Below, in pieces: positions 1-5,077 of a DNA stretch of 5,094 nt (the stretch's first letter is position 1; every line of letters starts with the position of its first letter). The notes below the pieces were generated by a model that saw only the letters and a list, made by a program, of their open reading frames with translations, was not told the DNA's origin and did not search any database. A program made the position numbers and the translations under genes. Source of the stretch: Nostoc sp. CHAB 5715. GTDB taxonomy: Bacteria > Cyanobacteriota > Cyanobacteriia > Cyanobacteriales > Nostocaceae. The DNA lies in contig NZ_JAIVFR010000555.1 in assembly GCF_020829685.1 (NCBI RefSeq), positions 1 through 5,094 of the forward strand. Reading direction: 5' to 3'.

Positions 1-214
1 CCAATGCGCTGCAAAGTCATGCCGCCAGTCCCGGCAAATAACAGCGCATACCACCACTCTTCACCCCACTGTCCCGGCGAAACCCAGGCATCGGAGGTGA
101 GAACTAAGGCGGAAATGATGCCAAAATAAAGGTGCCAATTCCTTCTGCTAAAGCTTCTCGCCAGCAATACGCCAGCGATTTTTGTAAATTTGATTTCATG
201 CCTCTGGTAGGCAC
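1..214 (-). pseudogene. Frameshifted 5' fragment of a membrane protein gene, possibly aquaporin (MIP)-like
   Basis: This minus-strand gene enters from beyond position 1, so only about 70 N-terminal residues are visible. I place the start at GTG (212-214), because AGGA (222-225 on the opposite strand) lies 7 nt upstream. An in-frame ATG at 197-199 is the alternative. The first frame reads ...WREALAEGIGTFIL and then stops at 104-106. The neighbouring frame continues with GIISALVLTSDAWVSPG, a WGEEWWYALLFAGTGG segment and MTLQRI. One extra T in the T-run at 123-126 would join the two into one hydrophobic, membrane-like protein, so a single-base deletion is the likeliest cause. The motif AEGIGTF resembles the start of the first helix of aquaporins (AEFxGTF), but the rest is not diagnostic and no NPA motif is within reach. 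The ArsR-like operators upstream would suit a metalloid-permeable channel or exporter. The family is tentative. A sequencing error could also explain the frameshift. Confidence 0.55.
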
Positions 215-229
215 TGGGGCATCCTATAT

Positions 230-245
230 TTCAAGAAAAGTTGAT
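230..245 (-). promoter_or_regulatory. ArsR-like operator, copy B (over the transcription start)
   Basis: This is a second ATCAA-N6-TTGAA element on the minus strand, 29 bp from copy A and in the same orientation. The surrounding 21-bp blocks (227-247 and 256-276) agree at 19 of 21 positions. The element overlaps the predicted transcription start of the membrane gene. Two same-orientation copies resemble the direct-repeat arrangement reported for cyanobacterial ars promoters. Confidence 0.5.
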
Positions 246-251
246 GTATAG

Positions 252-281
252 ATATTATTTCAAAAAAAGTTGATATGTCAA
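252..281 (-). promoter_or_regulatory. Sigma70-type promoter of the frameshifted membrane gene
   Basis: On the minus strand a perfect -35 box TTGACA (276-281) is followed after 18 nt by TAATAT (252-257), or after 17 nt by ATAATA (253-258). Transcription would begin near 245, giving a leader of about 30 nt before the GTG start at 214. This is the best promoter match in the window. An ArsR-like site fills the spacer and a second one covers the expected start point, a layout typical of repression by blocking polymerase. Confidence 0.7.
259..274 (-). promoter_or_regulatory. ArsR-like operator, copy A (between -35 and -10)
   Basis: On the minus strand this reads ATCAA-N6-TTGAA. It closely matches the ATCAA-N6-TTGAT form I recall as the binding site of the Synechocystis ArsR repressor upstream of arsBHC; that recollection is not checked here. 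The site sits within the spacer of the TTGACA/TAATAT promoter. No arsR gene is in the window, so the regulator would be encoded elsewhere. Confidence 0.5.
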
Positions 282-455
282 GCAGTATTGTACAAAACAA
301 CCGTCTTGTAACTATATTGATACGTGAACCAGTTAGACAATTACCCAAGCATAGATAAACTTATCGCTAATCGCAGCAGGGACGCACCGATGAAATTACA
401 CCATTATGGTGAAAATCTGCCAAATATTCCTCTAAAACACTAAATTGGGGTAAAT

Positions 456-638
456 TCAAATCGAACAGGGAAGAATTAACTTATTTTGGGTAACAAGTCT
501 GCTAATTTCTAACAAACTGATAGAGCAAACACCTAAACCATAAGGTCTTTCCCTATTTATTGCCTCACGGTGGGCAAGGGTCAACTTTGAATCATTATGA
601 TTCCACCAAACCCAAATATGAGTATCAAGAATGATCAC
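456..638 (-). pseudogene. Truncated VapC-type PIN-domain toxin (60 aa)
   Basis: The protein begins MIILDTHIWVWW, the typical N-terminus of cyanobacterial VapC-like PIN-domain ribonucleases, with the first catalytic Asp at residue 5. SLLEIS carries the second acidic residue, Glu44. The frame stops after LILPCSI. Family members are usually about 125-135 residues and need further acidic residues in the C-terminal half, often in a DPAD-type motif. These are absent here, and I could not find them in the other two minus-strand frames down to about 300, so the end looks replaced or deleted rather than simply frameshifted. The start is GTG at 636-638; the sequence GTGA also contains the antitoxin stop, so the two genes overlap by 4 bp and were translationally coupled. 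RNase activity is unlikely with half the fold missing. Confidence 0.75.
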
Positions 639-919
639 AAATCATTTTCTTCAAAATTCTGATTCATTTCCCAATCATCAGGAGAAATAACGGGTTCATT
701 CGGATCTGCCAAATAAGCGTAGGGTTGCATTTTTACAAGAGGATTAATGGCAAATTTGCCTTGATTCTCAGAAGAATAGCTAATTTGCCCAAACTTTTCT
801 TGAATACTTTCTCTCAAAATAGAAGAAGCTAGTTCTTCAACAGACATTTCTTTTAAAGCAGCAGCTTTAATTAGAGATTCTTGAGTTTCTTGACTGATGT
901 AAATATTAGTACCAATCAT
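635..919 (-). CDS. Antitoxin of a VapBC-type module
   Basis: This 94-residue protein precedes the PIN toxin remnant and overlaps it by GTGA, the usual antitoxin-first order. Residues 1-42 (MIGTNIYISQETQESLIKAA, then MSVEELASSILRES) look like a beta strand followed by two helices. That fits a ribbon-helix-helix or related DNA-binding and dimerisation domain. The C-terminal half is polar and acidic, ending in ISPDDWEMNQNFEENDL, as expected for the flexible segment that wraps around and blocks a PIN toxin. A weak GAGTG lies just upstream of the ATG (917-919). The reading frame is intact although the toxin is not, so it may be an orphan antitoxin, possibly still self-regulating or neutralising related VapC toxins elsewhere. 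It has no HIP1 site. It lies 45 bp downstream of the aminotransferase gene on the same strand, with no terminator between, so some read-through is possible. Confidence 0.7.
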   Translation of the reverse strand: MIGTNIYISQETQESLIKAAALKEMSVEELASSILRESIQEKFGQISYSSENQGKFAINPLVKMQPYAYLADPNEPVISPDDWEMNQNFEENDL

Positions 920-943
920 TTTTCACTCTATCTACTTTTTTCT

Positions 944-960
944 ATGATATCAAACATCAT
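944..960. promoter_or_regulatory. Palindrome upstream of the antitoxin gene, candidate autoregulatory site
   Basis: The 45-bp gap between the aminotransferase stop and the antitoxin start holds the perfect palindrome TGATATCA (945-952), nested in a wider inverted repeat ATGAT (944-948) / ATCAT (956-960). Type II antitoxins usually bind palindromes in this position. No convincing -10/-35 pair could be fixed here, so the role is inferred from position and symmetry only. Confidence 0.3.
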
Positions 961-964
961 CTAA

Positions 965-2197
965 TCAACTGACGAGATCGATGATCGCTTCTGAAGCAGA
1001 GACTACAACTTCAGGTTGATAGCGAATGCCAGCTTGCTTGAAGCGATGTAAAGCTTCACCCAAGCGATCGCAGTCAGCAATCAAACTGATCCTGACATAA
1101 CCCTCACCTGCAACCCCAAAGGCATTACCTGGGGTAAGAACAACGCCAGTTTGCTGCAACACATTCAAGGCAAAGTCTGTGGAACCCATACCCACAGGAC
1201 ACTTCACCCAAAGATACATAGTCGCCTTGGTTTTGGGGATATCCCAACCTAACTCTCCTAACCCTTGAATCAGGAAATCGCGGCGGGTACGGTAGCGTTG
1301 TTGTACTTCATGCAAATACACATCTGGCAATTGCAAGGCGGTTTCGGCTGCTGTTTGTAATGCGGCAAAAATGCCGTAATCCAAGTTAGTTTTCAACGTC
1401 CGCAAACCTTGAATTACATGGCGATTACCCACCACAAACCCAACGCGCCAACCAGCCATATTATAGGTTTTAGATAAGGTGTGAAATTCTACACCAATTT
1501 CTTTCGCGCCGGGAATTTCTAACAAGCTAGTGGGTTGATAACCATCAAAAGCTAACTCGGCATAACACAAATCATGCACCAGCAAAATTTCATATTTGCG
1601 GGCGAAGGCGACGATTTCTTCAAAAAACTCGCGGGGTGCTGTGGCAGCAGTGGGATTACTGGGATAGTTGAAATAGAGAATTTTAGCAAGTCTTGCAACC
1701 TCGTCAGGAATTGCAGCTAAATCAATTAACCAGTCATTTTCTAGTTTGAGGATTAAGCTGTGAATTTTTCCGCCTGCGATCGCTGGCCCCCGAAAATGGG
1801 CGGGATAAGCTGGGGAAGGAACCAAAACTAAATCGCCAGGGTTAACGTAGGCGATCGCTAAATGGGTTAATCCTTCTTTAGAACCGAGTAGTGGCAAAGC
1901 TTCACTATCAGGATCGAGAACCACACCATAACGGCGATGATACCAGTTAGTAATCGCTCGGCGGAAACTACCAGTCCCCTCAAAAGGGGGATAACCGTGA
2001 TTGGCGGAATCTTTTAAAGCGGCGATCGCAGCTTCTACAACTGGTGCTGGTGTTGCACCATCGGGGTTTCCCATACCCAAATCAATTAAATCTAACCCTT
2101 GTTCCCGCGCTTTAGCTTTTAGTTCATCTAAACGGGCAAATACATAGGGGGGTAGTTTTTGTATACGTTCTGCTGGGACAATCCAATTTAAACTCAT
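965..2197 (-). CDS. Class I/II PLP aminotransferase (AlaC / LL-DAP aminotransferase-like)
   Basis: This 410-residue protein is full length for fold-type I aminotransferases of the AlaC/YfdZ and LL-diaminopimelate aminotransferase-like group, often labelled aspartate aminotransferase in cyanobacteria. PLP chemistry is readable throughout: GSKEG at 105-109 (phosphate region), Tyr131 in SPAYP (ring stacking), Asn181 in NYPSNPT, Asp209 in HDLCYAEL (pyridine nitrogen), Lys243 in HTLSKTYNMAGWR (Schiff base) and Arg369 in YVRISL (substrate carboxylate). The enzyme should be cytosolic and transfer an amino group between an amino acid and a 2-oxo acid. Pyruvate/alanine with glutamate is the nearest precedent (E. 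coli AlaC), but specificity cannot be read from the sequence. The ATG (2195-2197) overlaps the dehydrogenase stop as ATGA, and GAGG lies about 8 nt upstream (2205-2208), so the two are translationally coupled. The gene carries four HIP1 sites. Confidence 0.88.
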   Translation of the reverse strand: MSLNWIVPAERIQKLPPYVFARLDELKAKAREQGLDLIDLGMGNPDGATPAPVVEAAIAALKDSANHGYPPFEGTGSFRRAITNWYHRRYGVVLDPDSEALPLLGSKEGLTHLAIAYVNPGDLVLVPSPAYPAHFRGPAIAGGKIHSLILKLENDWLIDLAAIPDEVARLAKILYFNYPSNPTAATAPREFFEEIVAFARKYEILLVHDLCYAELAFDGYQPTSLLEIPGAKEIGVEFHTLSKTYNMAGWRVGFVVGNRHVIQGLRTLKTNLDYGIFAALQTAAETALQLPDVYLHEVQQRYRTRRDFLIQGLGELGWDIPKTKATMYLWVKCPVGMGSTDFALNVLQQTGVVLTPGNAFGVAGEGYVRISLIADCDRLGEALHRFKQAGIRYQPEVVVSASEAIIDLVS

Positions 2198-2210
2198 GCT
2201 TCAACCTCGT
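2194..2210 (-). promoter_or_regulatory. ATGA stop/start overlap with ribosome binding site
   Basis: The dehydrogenase stop TGA (2194-2196) and the aminotransferase ATG (2195-2197) share ATGA. ACGAGG (2205-2210, minus strand), inside the end of the dehydrogenase gene, is placed about 7-8 nt upstream as a Shine-Dalgarno. This supports coupled translation and fixes the aminotransferase start. Confidence 0.7.
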
Positions 2211-3384
2211 CACTGATTCCCTTGGGCGAAACTCGATTCATATCTCTACTATCTATGGGTGCAGTGGTGGAAACCATTGCTGCCATCAACTGTTCTGGCG
2301 CGACTTTAAACGGTAGTCGATGGATGTCAGAATTAGGAACTAGGGCAATTTCGGCGGCTGTTTGCAATTCGCCTAATGTAATATTGCCCAATCCCAGATC
2401 ACTTAATTTTTGGGGCAGTCCAATTTCTGTATAGAACTTTAACAACTGTTGCCGTGCCGATGCTGCTAATTGATTGCCTTGTAGCATTTCTTCTAAGCGC
2501 AGTTGCACCAAAATTCCAAAAGCAACTTTTTCGCCATGAATACTACCATGTCCTGAAATGTGCGTTAAACCATTATGCACGGCATGGGCCGCAACTGTGC
2601 GACACTGCGCTCCTCCAAGTCCGCCAACTACCCCAGCTAATAAAACAGTCGCATCTACGACTTCTCGCCAAACCTGACTACCTGGTTCTTTCAGGGCAGC
2701 GGCTGACTTTTGTAACAAGATATCTCGCAAAACTCGTGCTTGTTGGACTGCCGCAATAATTAAAGTGTCTTGCAAATGCCCACTGCTAACTGAGGCTTCA
2801 TACCACTTAGCGATCGCATCACCAATTCCAGCTACTAAAGTCCGTTGTGGTGCAGTTTTAATCAAGTCATAATCAAGTATCAATAAATCCGGACAACGAG
2901 ACAGCCCCACATCGTAAAGAAACGCCCCGTCTTCGGAATAAACATTCGACAAGGCACTCCAAGCTGCACACGTAGCCCCTGATGTCGGAATTGTCACCAC
3001 TGGCAACTGTAACTGATGCGCGACTAATTTCGCGGTATCTAAGGCTTTACCACCACCAACACCGATAATCACATCAGCTTTATGTTCTTTTGCATTCTTC
3101 TGTAAAGATTTCAGGCTAGCTTCACAGCAATCTGCACTATAGGAAGCTTGGGCAGTATGTAACTGTTGCGTTTCTAAAACTGGGAGCAAATTTTTTCGGC
3201 TGATGGCGAGAGTAGACTCACCTGCCACAATTAAGGGACGACTTCCCAAACAGGCGATCTCTGCTGCGGCTGCTTGCAACACCCCAGAACCACGGATTAC
3301 TTTTGCTGGGGCAACTGTGAGCGTAAATAATGAACTAGAGGTTTGAGTAGACAAAGAAGGTTGAGTAGAAATTTGATTAGACAT
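2194..3384 (-). CDS. Iron-containing alcohol dehydrogenase family protein (glycerol dehydrogenase GldA-like)
   Basis: This 396-residue protein belongs to the GldA / group III metal-dependent alcohol dehydrogenase family. GVGGGKALDTAK (108-119) is the NAD(P)-binding glycine loop, preceded by the ADVIIGV strand. By alignment from memory to bacterial GldA, the divalent metal ligands are Asp189 in GIGDA, His267 in AAHAVHNGL and His283 in SIHGEKVAFG; all three are present, so the enzyme looks active. The loop between the two histidines is slightly shorter than in Bacillus and E. coli GldA. Family members oxidise glycerol or related polyols, or reduce keto/aldehyde substrates; the actual substrate is unknown. 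About 20 N-terminal residues are Ser/Thr/Gln-rich (STQ occurs twice) and lie before the conserved fold, so a later start such as TTG at codon 11 is possible. There is no good Shine-Dalgarno site before the ATG (3382-3384). This is the first gene of an operon with the aminotransferase. Confidence 0.85.
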   Translation of the reverse strand: MSNQISTQPSLSTQTSSSLFTLTVAPAKVIRGSGVLQAAAAEIACLGSRPLIVAGESTLAISRKNLLPVLETQQLHTAQASYSADCCEASLKSLQKNAKEHKADVIIGVGGGKALDTAKLVAHQLQLPVVTIPTSGATCAAWSALSNVYSEDGAFLYDVGLSRCPDLLILDYDLIKTAPQRTLVAGIGDAIAKWYEASVSSGHLQDTLIIAAVQQARVLRDILLQKSAAALKEPGSQVWREVVDATVLLAGVVGGLGGAQCRTVAAHAVHNGLTHISGHGSIHGEKVAFGILVQLRLEEMLQGNQLAASARQQLLKFYTEIGLPQKLSDLGLGNITLGELQTAAEIALVPNSDIHRLPFKVAPEQLMAAMVSTTAPIDSRDMNRVSPKGISDEVEA

Positions 3385-3569
3385 ATAATCTAGTTTGCCA
3401 AAACCTTGATATTTCTTAATTTAATAGACTGGTGACAAGGAATACTTGTTGCCAAACTGGTTTTTGGATGGCTCCAACCTTACACCCTGAATCTATAATG
3501 CCCATTAGCCTAAAATTCCGAACTATCAAAGTTTTGAATAACCGTATAATTAATTAACATTACCATTCT

Positions 3570-3608
3570 CAGATTCTCAAGAAAAGGGATTGAGAACTGA
3601 ATAATCTG
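3570..3608. repeat. Inverted repeat with two alternative stems
   Basis: TTCTCAA (3574-3580) pairs with TTGAGAA (3590-3596) across a 9-nt loop, and an outer CAGATT (3570-3575) matches AATCTG (3603-3608). It lies about 190-220 bp upstream of the dehydrogenase start. It could be a protein-binding site or a transcript hairpin. No T-run follows on either strand, so it is not a standard terminator. Confidence 0.4.
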
Positions 3609-3638
3609 TCGATGGTCATTCCAGCTATGGATAGGTGC

Positions 3639-3660
3639 GTAGGGGCAAACATTTATTTGC
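3639..3660. repeat. Half-decayed GTAGGGGC-type dispersed palindrome
   Basis: GTAGGGGC (3639-3646) leads into a short hairpin GCAAA-N6-TTTGC (3645-3660). It resembles the left half of dispersed palindromes that begin GTAGGGGC and end GCCCCTAC in Nostocales intergenic regions. Here the expected right arm is replaced by GCTGCAAAG, so it would be a degenerate copy. This is recognition by eye only. Confidence 0.35.
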
Positions 3661-3869
3661 TGCAAAGACTTGTTAAAATGTCAACAGTGGTAATTAGGAT
3701 AACAACTGACAAATCACAACTGCCAGTACTCACTACCCGCACGCTAATTAACTTTTTCCCAAAGTGTAACCACTAAAAGTGTGAATATCTTAATCTAAAA
3801 ATAACTATTAATGTATCGGTAAATACAAAATAAATTATGTCATCCTGATAACAGGTGAATTATTACCGA

Positions 3870-3972
3870 GGAGGGCAGGAGGCAAGGGGATGAGGGGGAT
3901 GAGGGAGATGAGGGAGATGAGGGAGATGAGGGGGATGAGGAAGTATTTTCTTCCCCTGCTTTCCCTGCCCCC
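3870..3972 (-). terminator. Imperfect long inverted repeat around the 9-bp array, possible transcript end of the ycf51-like gene
   Basis: A left arm at about 3870-3890 (GAGGGCAGGAGGCAAGGGGA) is roughly the reverse complement of the right arm at about 3952-3972 (TCCCCTGCTTTCCCTGCCCC). In a minus-strand transcript from the ycf51-like gene these could pair over the array. A smaller local hairpin, GGGGAAG with CTTCC and CCCC, lies on the proximal side (about 3931-3955). There is no strong U-run directly after a stem, so a role in termination or 3' end stability is only an inference. Confidence 0.35.
3886..3939. repeat. Six-unit tandem array of a 9-bp repeat (GGRGATGAG)
   Basis: Six consecutive 9-bp units occur at 3886-3894, 3895-3903, 3904-3912, 3913-3921, 3922-3930 and 3931-3939. 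Units 1, 2 and 6 are GGGGATGAG, and units 3-5 are GGAGATGAG. The array is strand-biased (purine-rich on the plus strand) and lies within 50 bp after the ycf51-like stop. On the minus strand one frame of it reads as a Ser-Ser-Pro repeat, but this is low-complexity translation and not a gene. Slippage should make unit number variable between strains. Confidence 0.9.
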
Positions 3973-3987
3973 AGCAAGAACTGCCTC

Positions 3988-4509
3988 TTAAGCAGTAGGT
4001 TTTGGCAATTGGGCGAATTTTTCTGGGTAAATTTCGATTGCGATCGCAGAATTTTCACGAGAAACGAGCGATCGCTTGGCCTCACCCAAGTAAACTGGTA
4101 CAGAAGTCCCTGGTTCCGGGTGGATAATGGTACGAGCGCGAACTATCAACTTGTCCTCTTGCCGTGTACCTGAGCGACCAGAAGAAAACAGATTACTAAC
4201 TGCTTGACGTAAAGTTGCTTCTAATTGTGTGGGTGTAATTTGGGGTGATGTGGCAATCACCGCTTGTGTTGACCCATTGTCATAAACTAGAGTGTACCGG
4301 GCTGCTCCTGGAATCACAGTCCGACTCAAGGGGACTATCGAGAGTACAAATAAACCAGCCGTCAGCACCAGCATAAAGCCAGTCGTACCCACCAGCCGAA
4401 AGCGGATGCCCCATTTGAGAATAAAAGCCAAAAATGTTAAGGCAGCAAATAGCAAGGTAGCGATACCTGACCATTGGGTGTACTCAAGAAAGTCAGCTGT
4501 TGTGAGCAT
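3988..4509 (-). CDS. ycf51: Ycf51 family protein (DUF2518)
   Basis: This 173-residue protein matches the Ycf51 family of cyanobacteria and some algal plastids; MLTTADFLEYTQWSG, ILKWGIRFRLVG and the TVIPGAARYTLVYDNG region are characteristic. Two membrane helices are visible at about residues 14-32 and 39-61, with KWGIRFR as a short basic link. The rest (from about 65) is a soluble domain with alternating strands and helices, probably on one face of the membrane. Its molecular function is unknown; conservation across the cyanobacterium-plastid lineage suggests a housekeeping role, perhaps in thylakoid or envelope membranes. The ATG (4507-4509) has no Shine-Dalgarno, which is common in cyanobacteria. 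A -10-like TAAAAT lies near 4555-4560 (minus), but no good -35 accompanies it. Two HIP1 sites (4040 and 4068) are in the 3' part. It appears monocistronic, with the 9-bp array downstream. Confidence 0.88.
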   Translation of the reverse strand: MLTTADFLEYTQWSGIATLLFAALTFLAFILKWGIRFRLVGTTGFMLVLTAGLFVLSIVPLSRTVIPGAARYTLVYDNGSTQAVIATSPQITPTQLEATLRQAVSNLFSSGRSGTRQEDKLIVRARTIIHPEPGTSVPVYLGEAKRSLVSRENSAIAIEIYPEKFAQLPKPTA

Positions 4510-4674
4510 AAGGTTGGTTATGGATGCGTCTTTTTTTTCGTTACCGACACACCTATTTTACCGAGAGCTTACACCATAAGGGTTATCGTATTCTTTAATG
4601 CCAATCAGAATATTGAGTGCTATCGCAGTCATAATAAAGTTTAAACTTGGGTTTAGCCTAAGTTGAGCGGTGAA
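4510..4674. promoter_or_regulatory. Divergent intergenic region between the ycf51-like gene and the small gene pair
   Basis: This 165-bp gap must hold outward-facing promoters for the ycf51-like gene (minus) and the DUF6888/DUF6887-type pair (plus). Visible hints are TAAAAT (about 4555-4560, minus), a run of eight T at about 4529-4536, and an AT-rich -10-like CATAATAAAG near 4629-4640 (plus). None has a matching -35 at normal spacing, so the assignments are weak. Confidence 0.3.
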
Positions 4675-4851
4675 ATGGAGCCAACCTCAGAACAATTGAA
4701 ACAGTTATACCGAGTCTTGACTTGGCTAACGCGAATGTATCTCCCGGTTTACCTAGTTACCTTAGATGAGCGAACAAATAACATCGTAGTAATAGCAGGT
4801 GAAGAGACAGTTGTAGTAATTAATCCAGAAGCAGAGGTTGATTATGAATAA
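4675..4851 (+). CDS. DUF6888-type small protein
   Basis: This 58-residue protein starts MEPTSEQLKQLYRVL and continues through MYLPVYLVTLDERTNN to VVIAGEETVVVINPEAEVDYE. The pattern of PT-x-EQ, a helix, YLPVYL, a D-E-R turn, then I/V-x-AGE and a beta hairpin matches the DUF6888 family as I recall it from cyanobacterial genomes. No function is known. I prefer the ATG at 4675 over the in-frame TTG at 4663, because family members begin M-x-PT and the TTG has no ribosome site; GGTGA is close before the ATG. The last eight bases overlap the start of the next gene, so the two are co-translated. It is small, soluble, acidic at the C-terminus and has no signal or membrane segment. Confidence 0.72.
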   Translation: MEPTSEQLKQLYRVLTWLTRMYLPVYLVTLDERTNNIVVIAGEETVVVINPEAEVDYE

Positions 4852-5032
4852 GCCTAACTTTAGAGAAATGACACGCAAGCAATTGCGAGATTATGTCTTA
4901 CAAAATCGTAGCGATGCCGAAGCAATTCACGCCCTAGCATTACACGTTCAGTCTAATGGCAAACGTCTCAATTCAGTAGATGAACTACAACAAGTCATCC
5001 AAGAAAAACGTAACCAAGGCTTAGAGCCATAG
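4844..5032 (+). CDS. DUF6887-type small protein
   Basis: This 62-residue protein begins MNKPNFREMTRKQLRDYVLQ, the typical opening of the DUF6887 family (KPNF-x-EM-x-(R/L)-x-L-x-x-YVL), followed by NRSDAEAIHALALHV and a charged helical C-terminus. The ATG at 4844 has a clear AGAGG (4833-4837) 6 nt upstream, so it is preferred over the TTG two codons earlier (4838). It overlaps the previous gene by 8 bp (4844-4851). The protein is predicted mostly helical and soluble. These two families commonly occur as adjacent small genes in filamentous cyanobacteria, often in several copies. That invites comparison with toxin-antitoxin or regulatory pairs, but no activity has been shown to my knowledge and none can be read from the sequence. 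Confidence 0.75.
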   Translation: MNKPNFREMTRKQLRDYVLQNRSDAEAIHALALHVQSNGKRLNSVDELQQVIQEKRNQGLEP

Positions 5033-5046
5033 CTAAAAAACAAATC

Positions 5047-5077
5047 ATTACTCCGTTAGGGAGCAATGCGATTTTGT
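5047..5077 (+). terminator. Weak stem-loop after the small gene pair
   Basis: ATT-A-CTCC (5047-5054) pairs with GGAG-C-AAT (5060-5067) over a 5-nt loop with one A/C mismatch. ATTTTGTT follows at 5071-5078. It lies 14 bp after the stop of the DUF6887-type gene and could be a weak intrinsic terminator. The stem is short and the T-run is interrupted. Confidence 0.4.

Larger units (their letters stand above)
3385..3840. other. Non-coding region upstream of the dehydrogenase operon
   Basis: This 456-bp AT-rich stretch has no convincing open frame on either strand. It must hold the promoter of the minus-strand dehydrogenase-aminotransferase operon, but I see no consensus -35/-10 pair at a normal spacing and no GTA-N8-TAC NtcA box. 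It contains several small inverted repeats: ACAAG-N5-CTTGT (3435-3449), TTCTCAA-N9-TTGAGAA (3574-3596) and GCAAA-N6-TTTGC (3645-3660). The region near 3750-3840 is especially AT-rich and otherwise featureless. It is also far downstream of the ycf51-like gene, so it may carry that gene's 3' end signals. Confidence 0.6.

Noticed and set aside
288..295. Palindrome TTGTACAA just upstream of the -35 box
   Set aside because: It is only 8 bp, with no second copy or known regulator match, and chance occurrence in AT-rich DNA is likely.
2222..2759. Two plus-strand open frames (2222-2434 and 2454-2759)
   Set aside because: They lie antisense to the well-supported GldA-like gene, have no recognisable motifs and are explained as shadows of its codon bias.
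3385..3840. NtcA-type nitrogen control site before the dehydrogenase operon
   Set aside because: I looked for GTA-N8-TAC with a -10 box about 22 bp downstream and found no acceptable match.
3886..3939. CRISPR array
   Set aside because: Units are 9 bp, contiguous, with no spacers, so this is a simple tandem repeat.
3840..4085. Open frame on the minus strand with a Ser-Ser-Pro repeat tail
   Set aside because: It overlaps the 3' part of the ycf51-like gene in another frame, and its repeat is just the translation of the 9-bp DNA array. No homology or start signal supports it.
4280..4579. Open frames 4280-4474 (minus) and 4292-4579 (plus)
   Set aside because: Both overlap the ycf51-like gene in other frames and lack any family resemblance.
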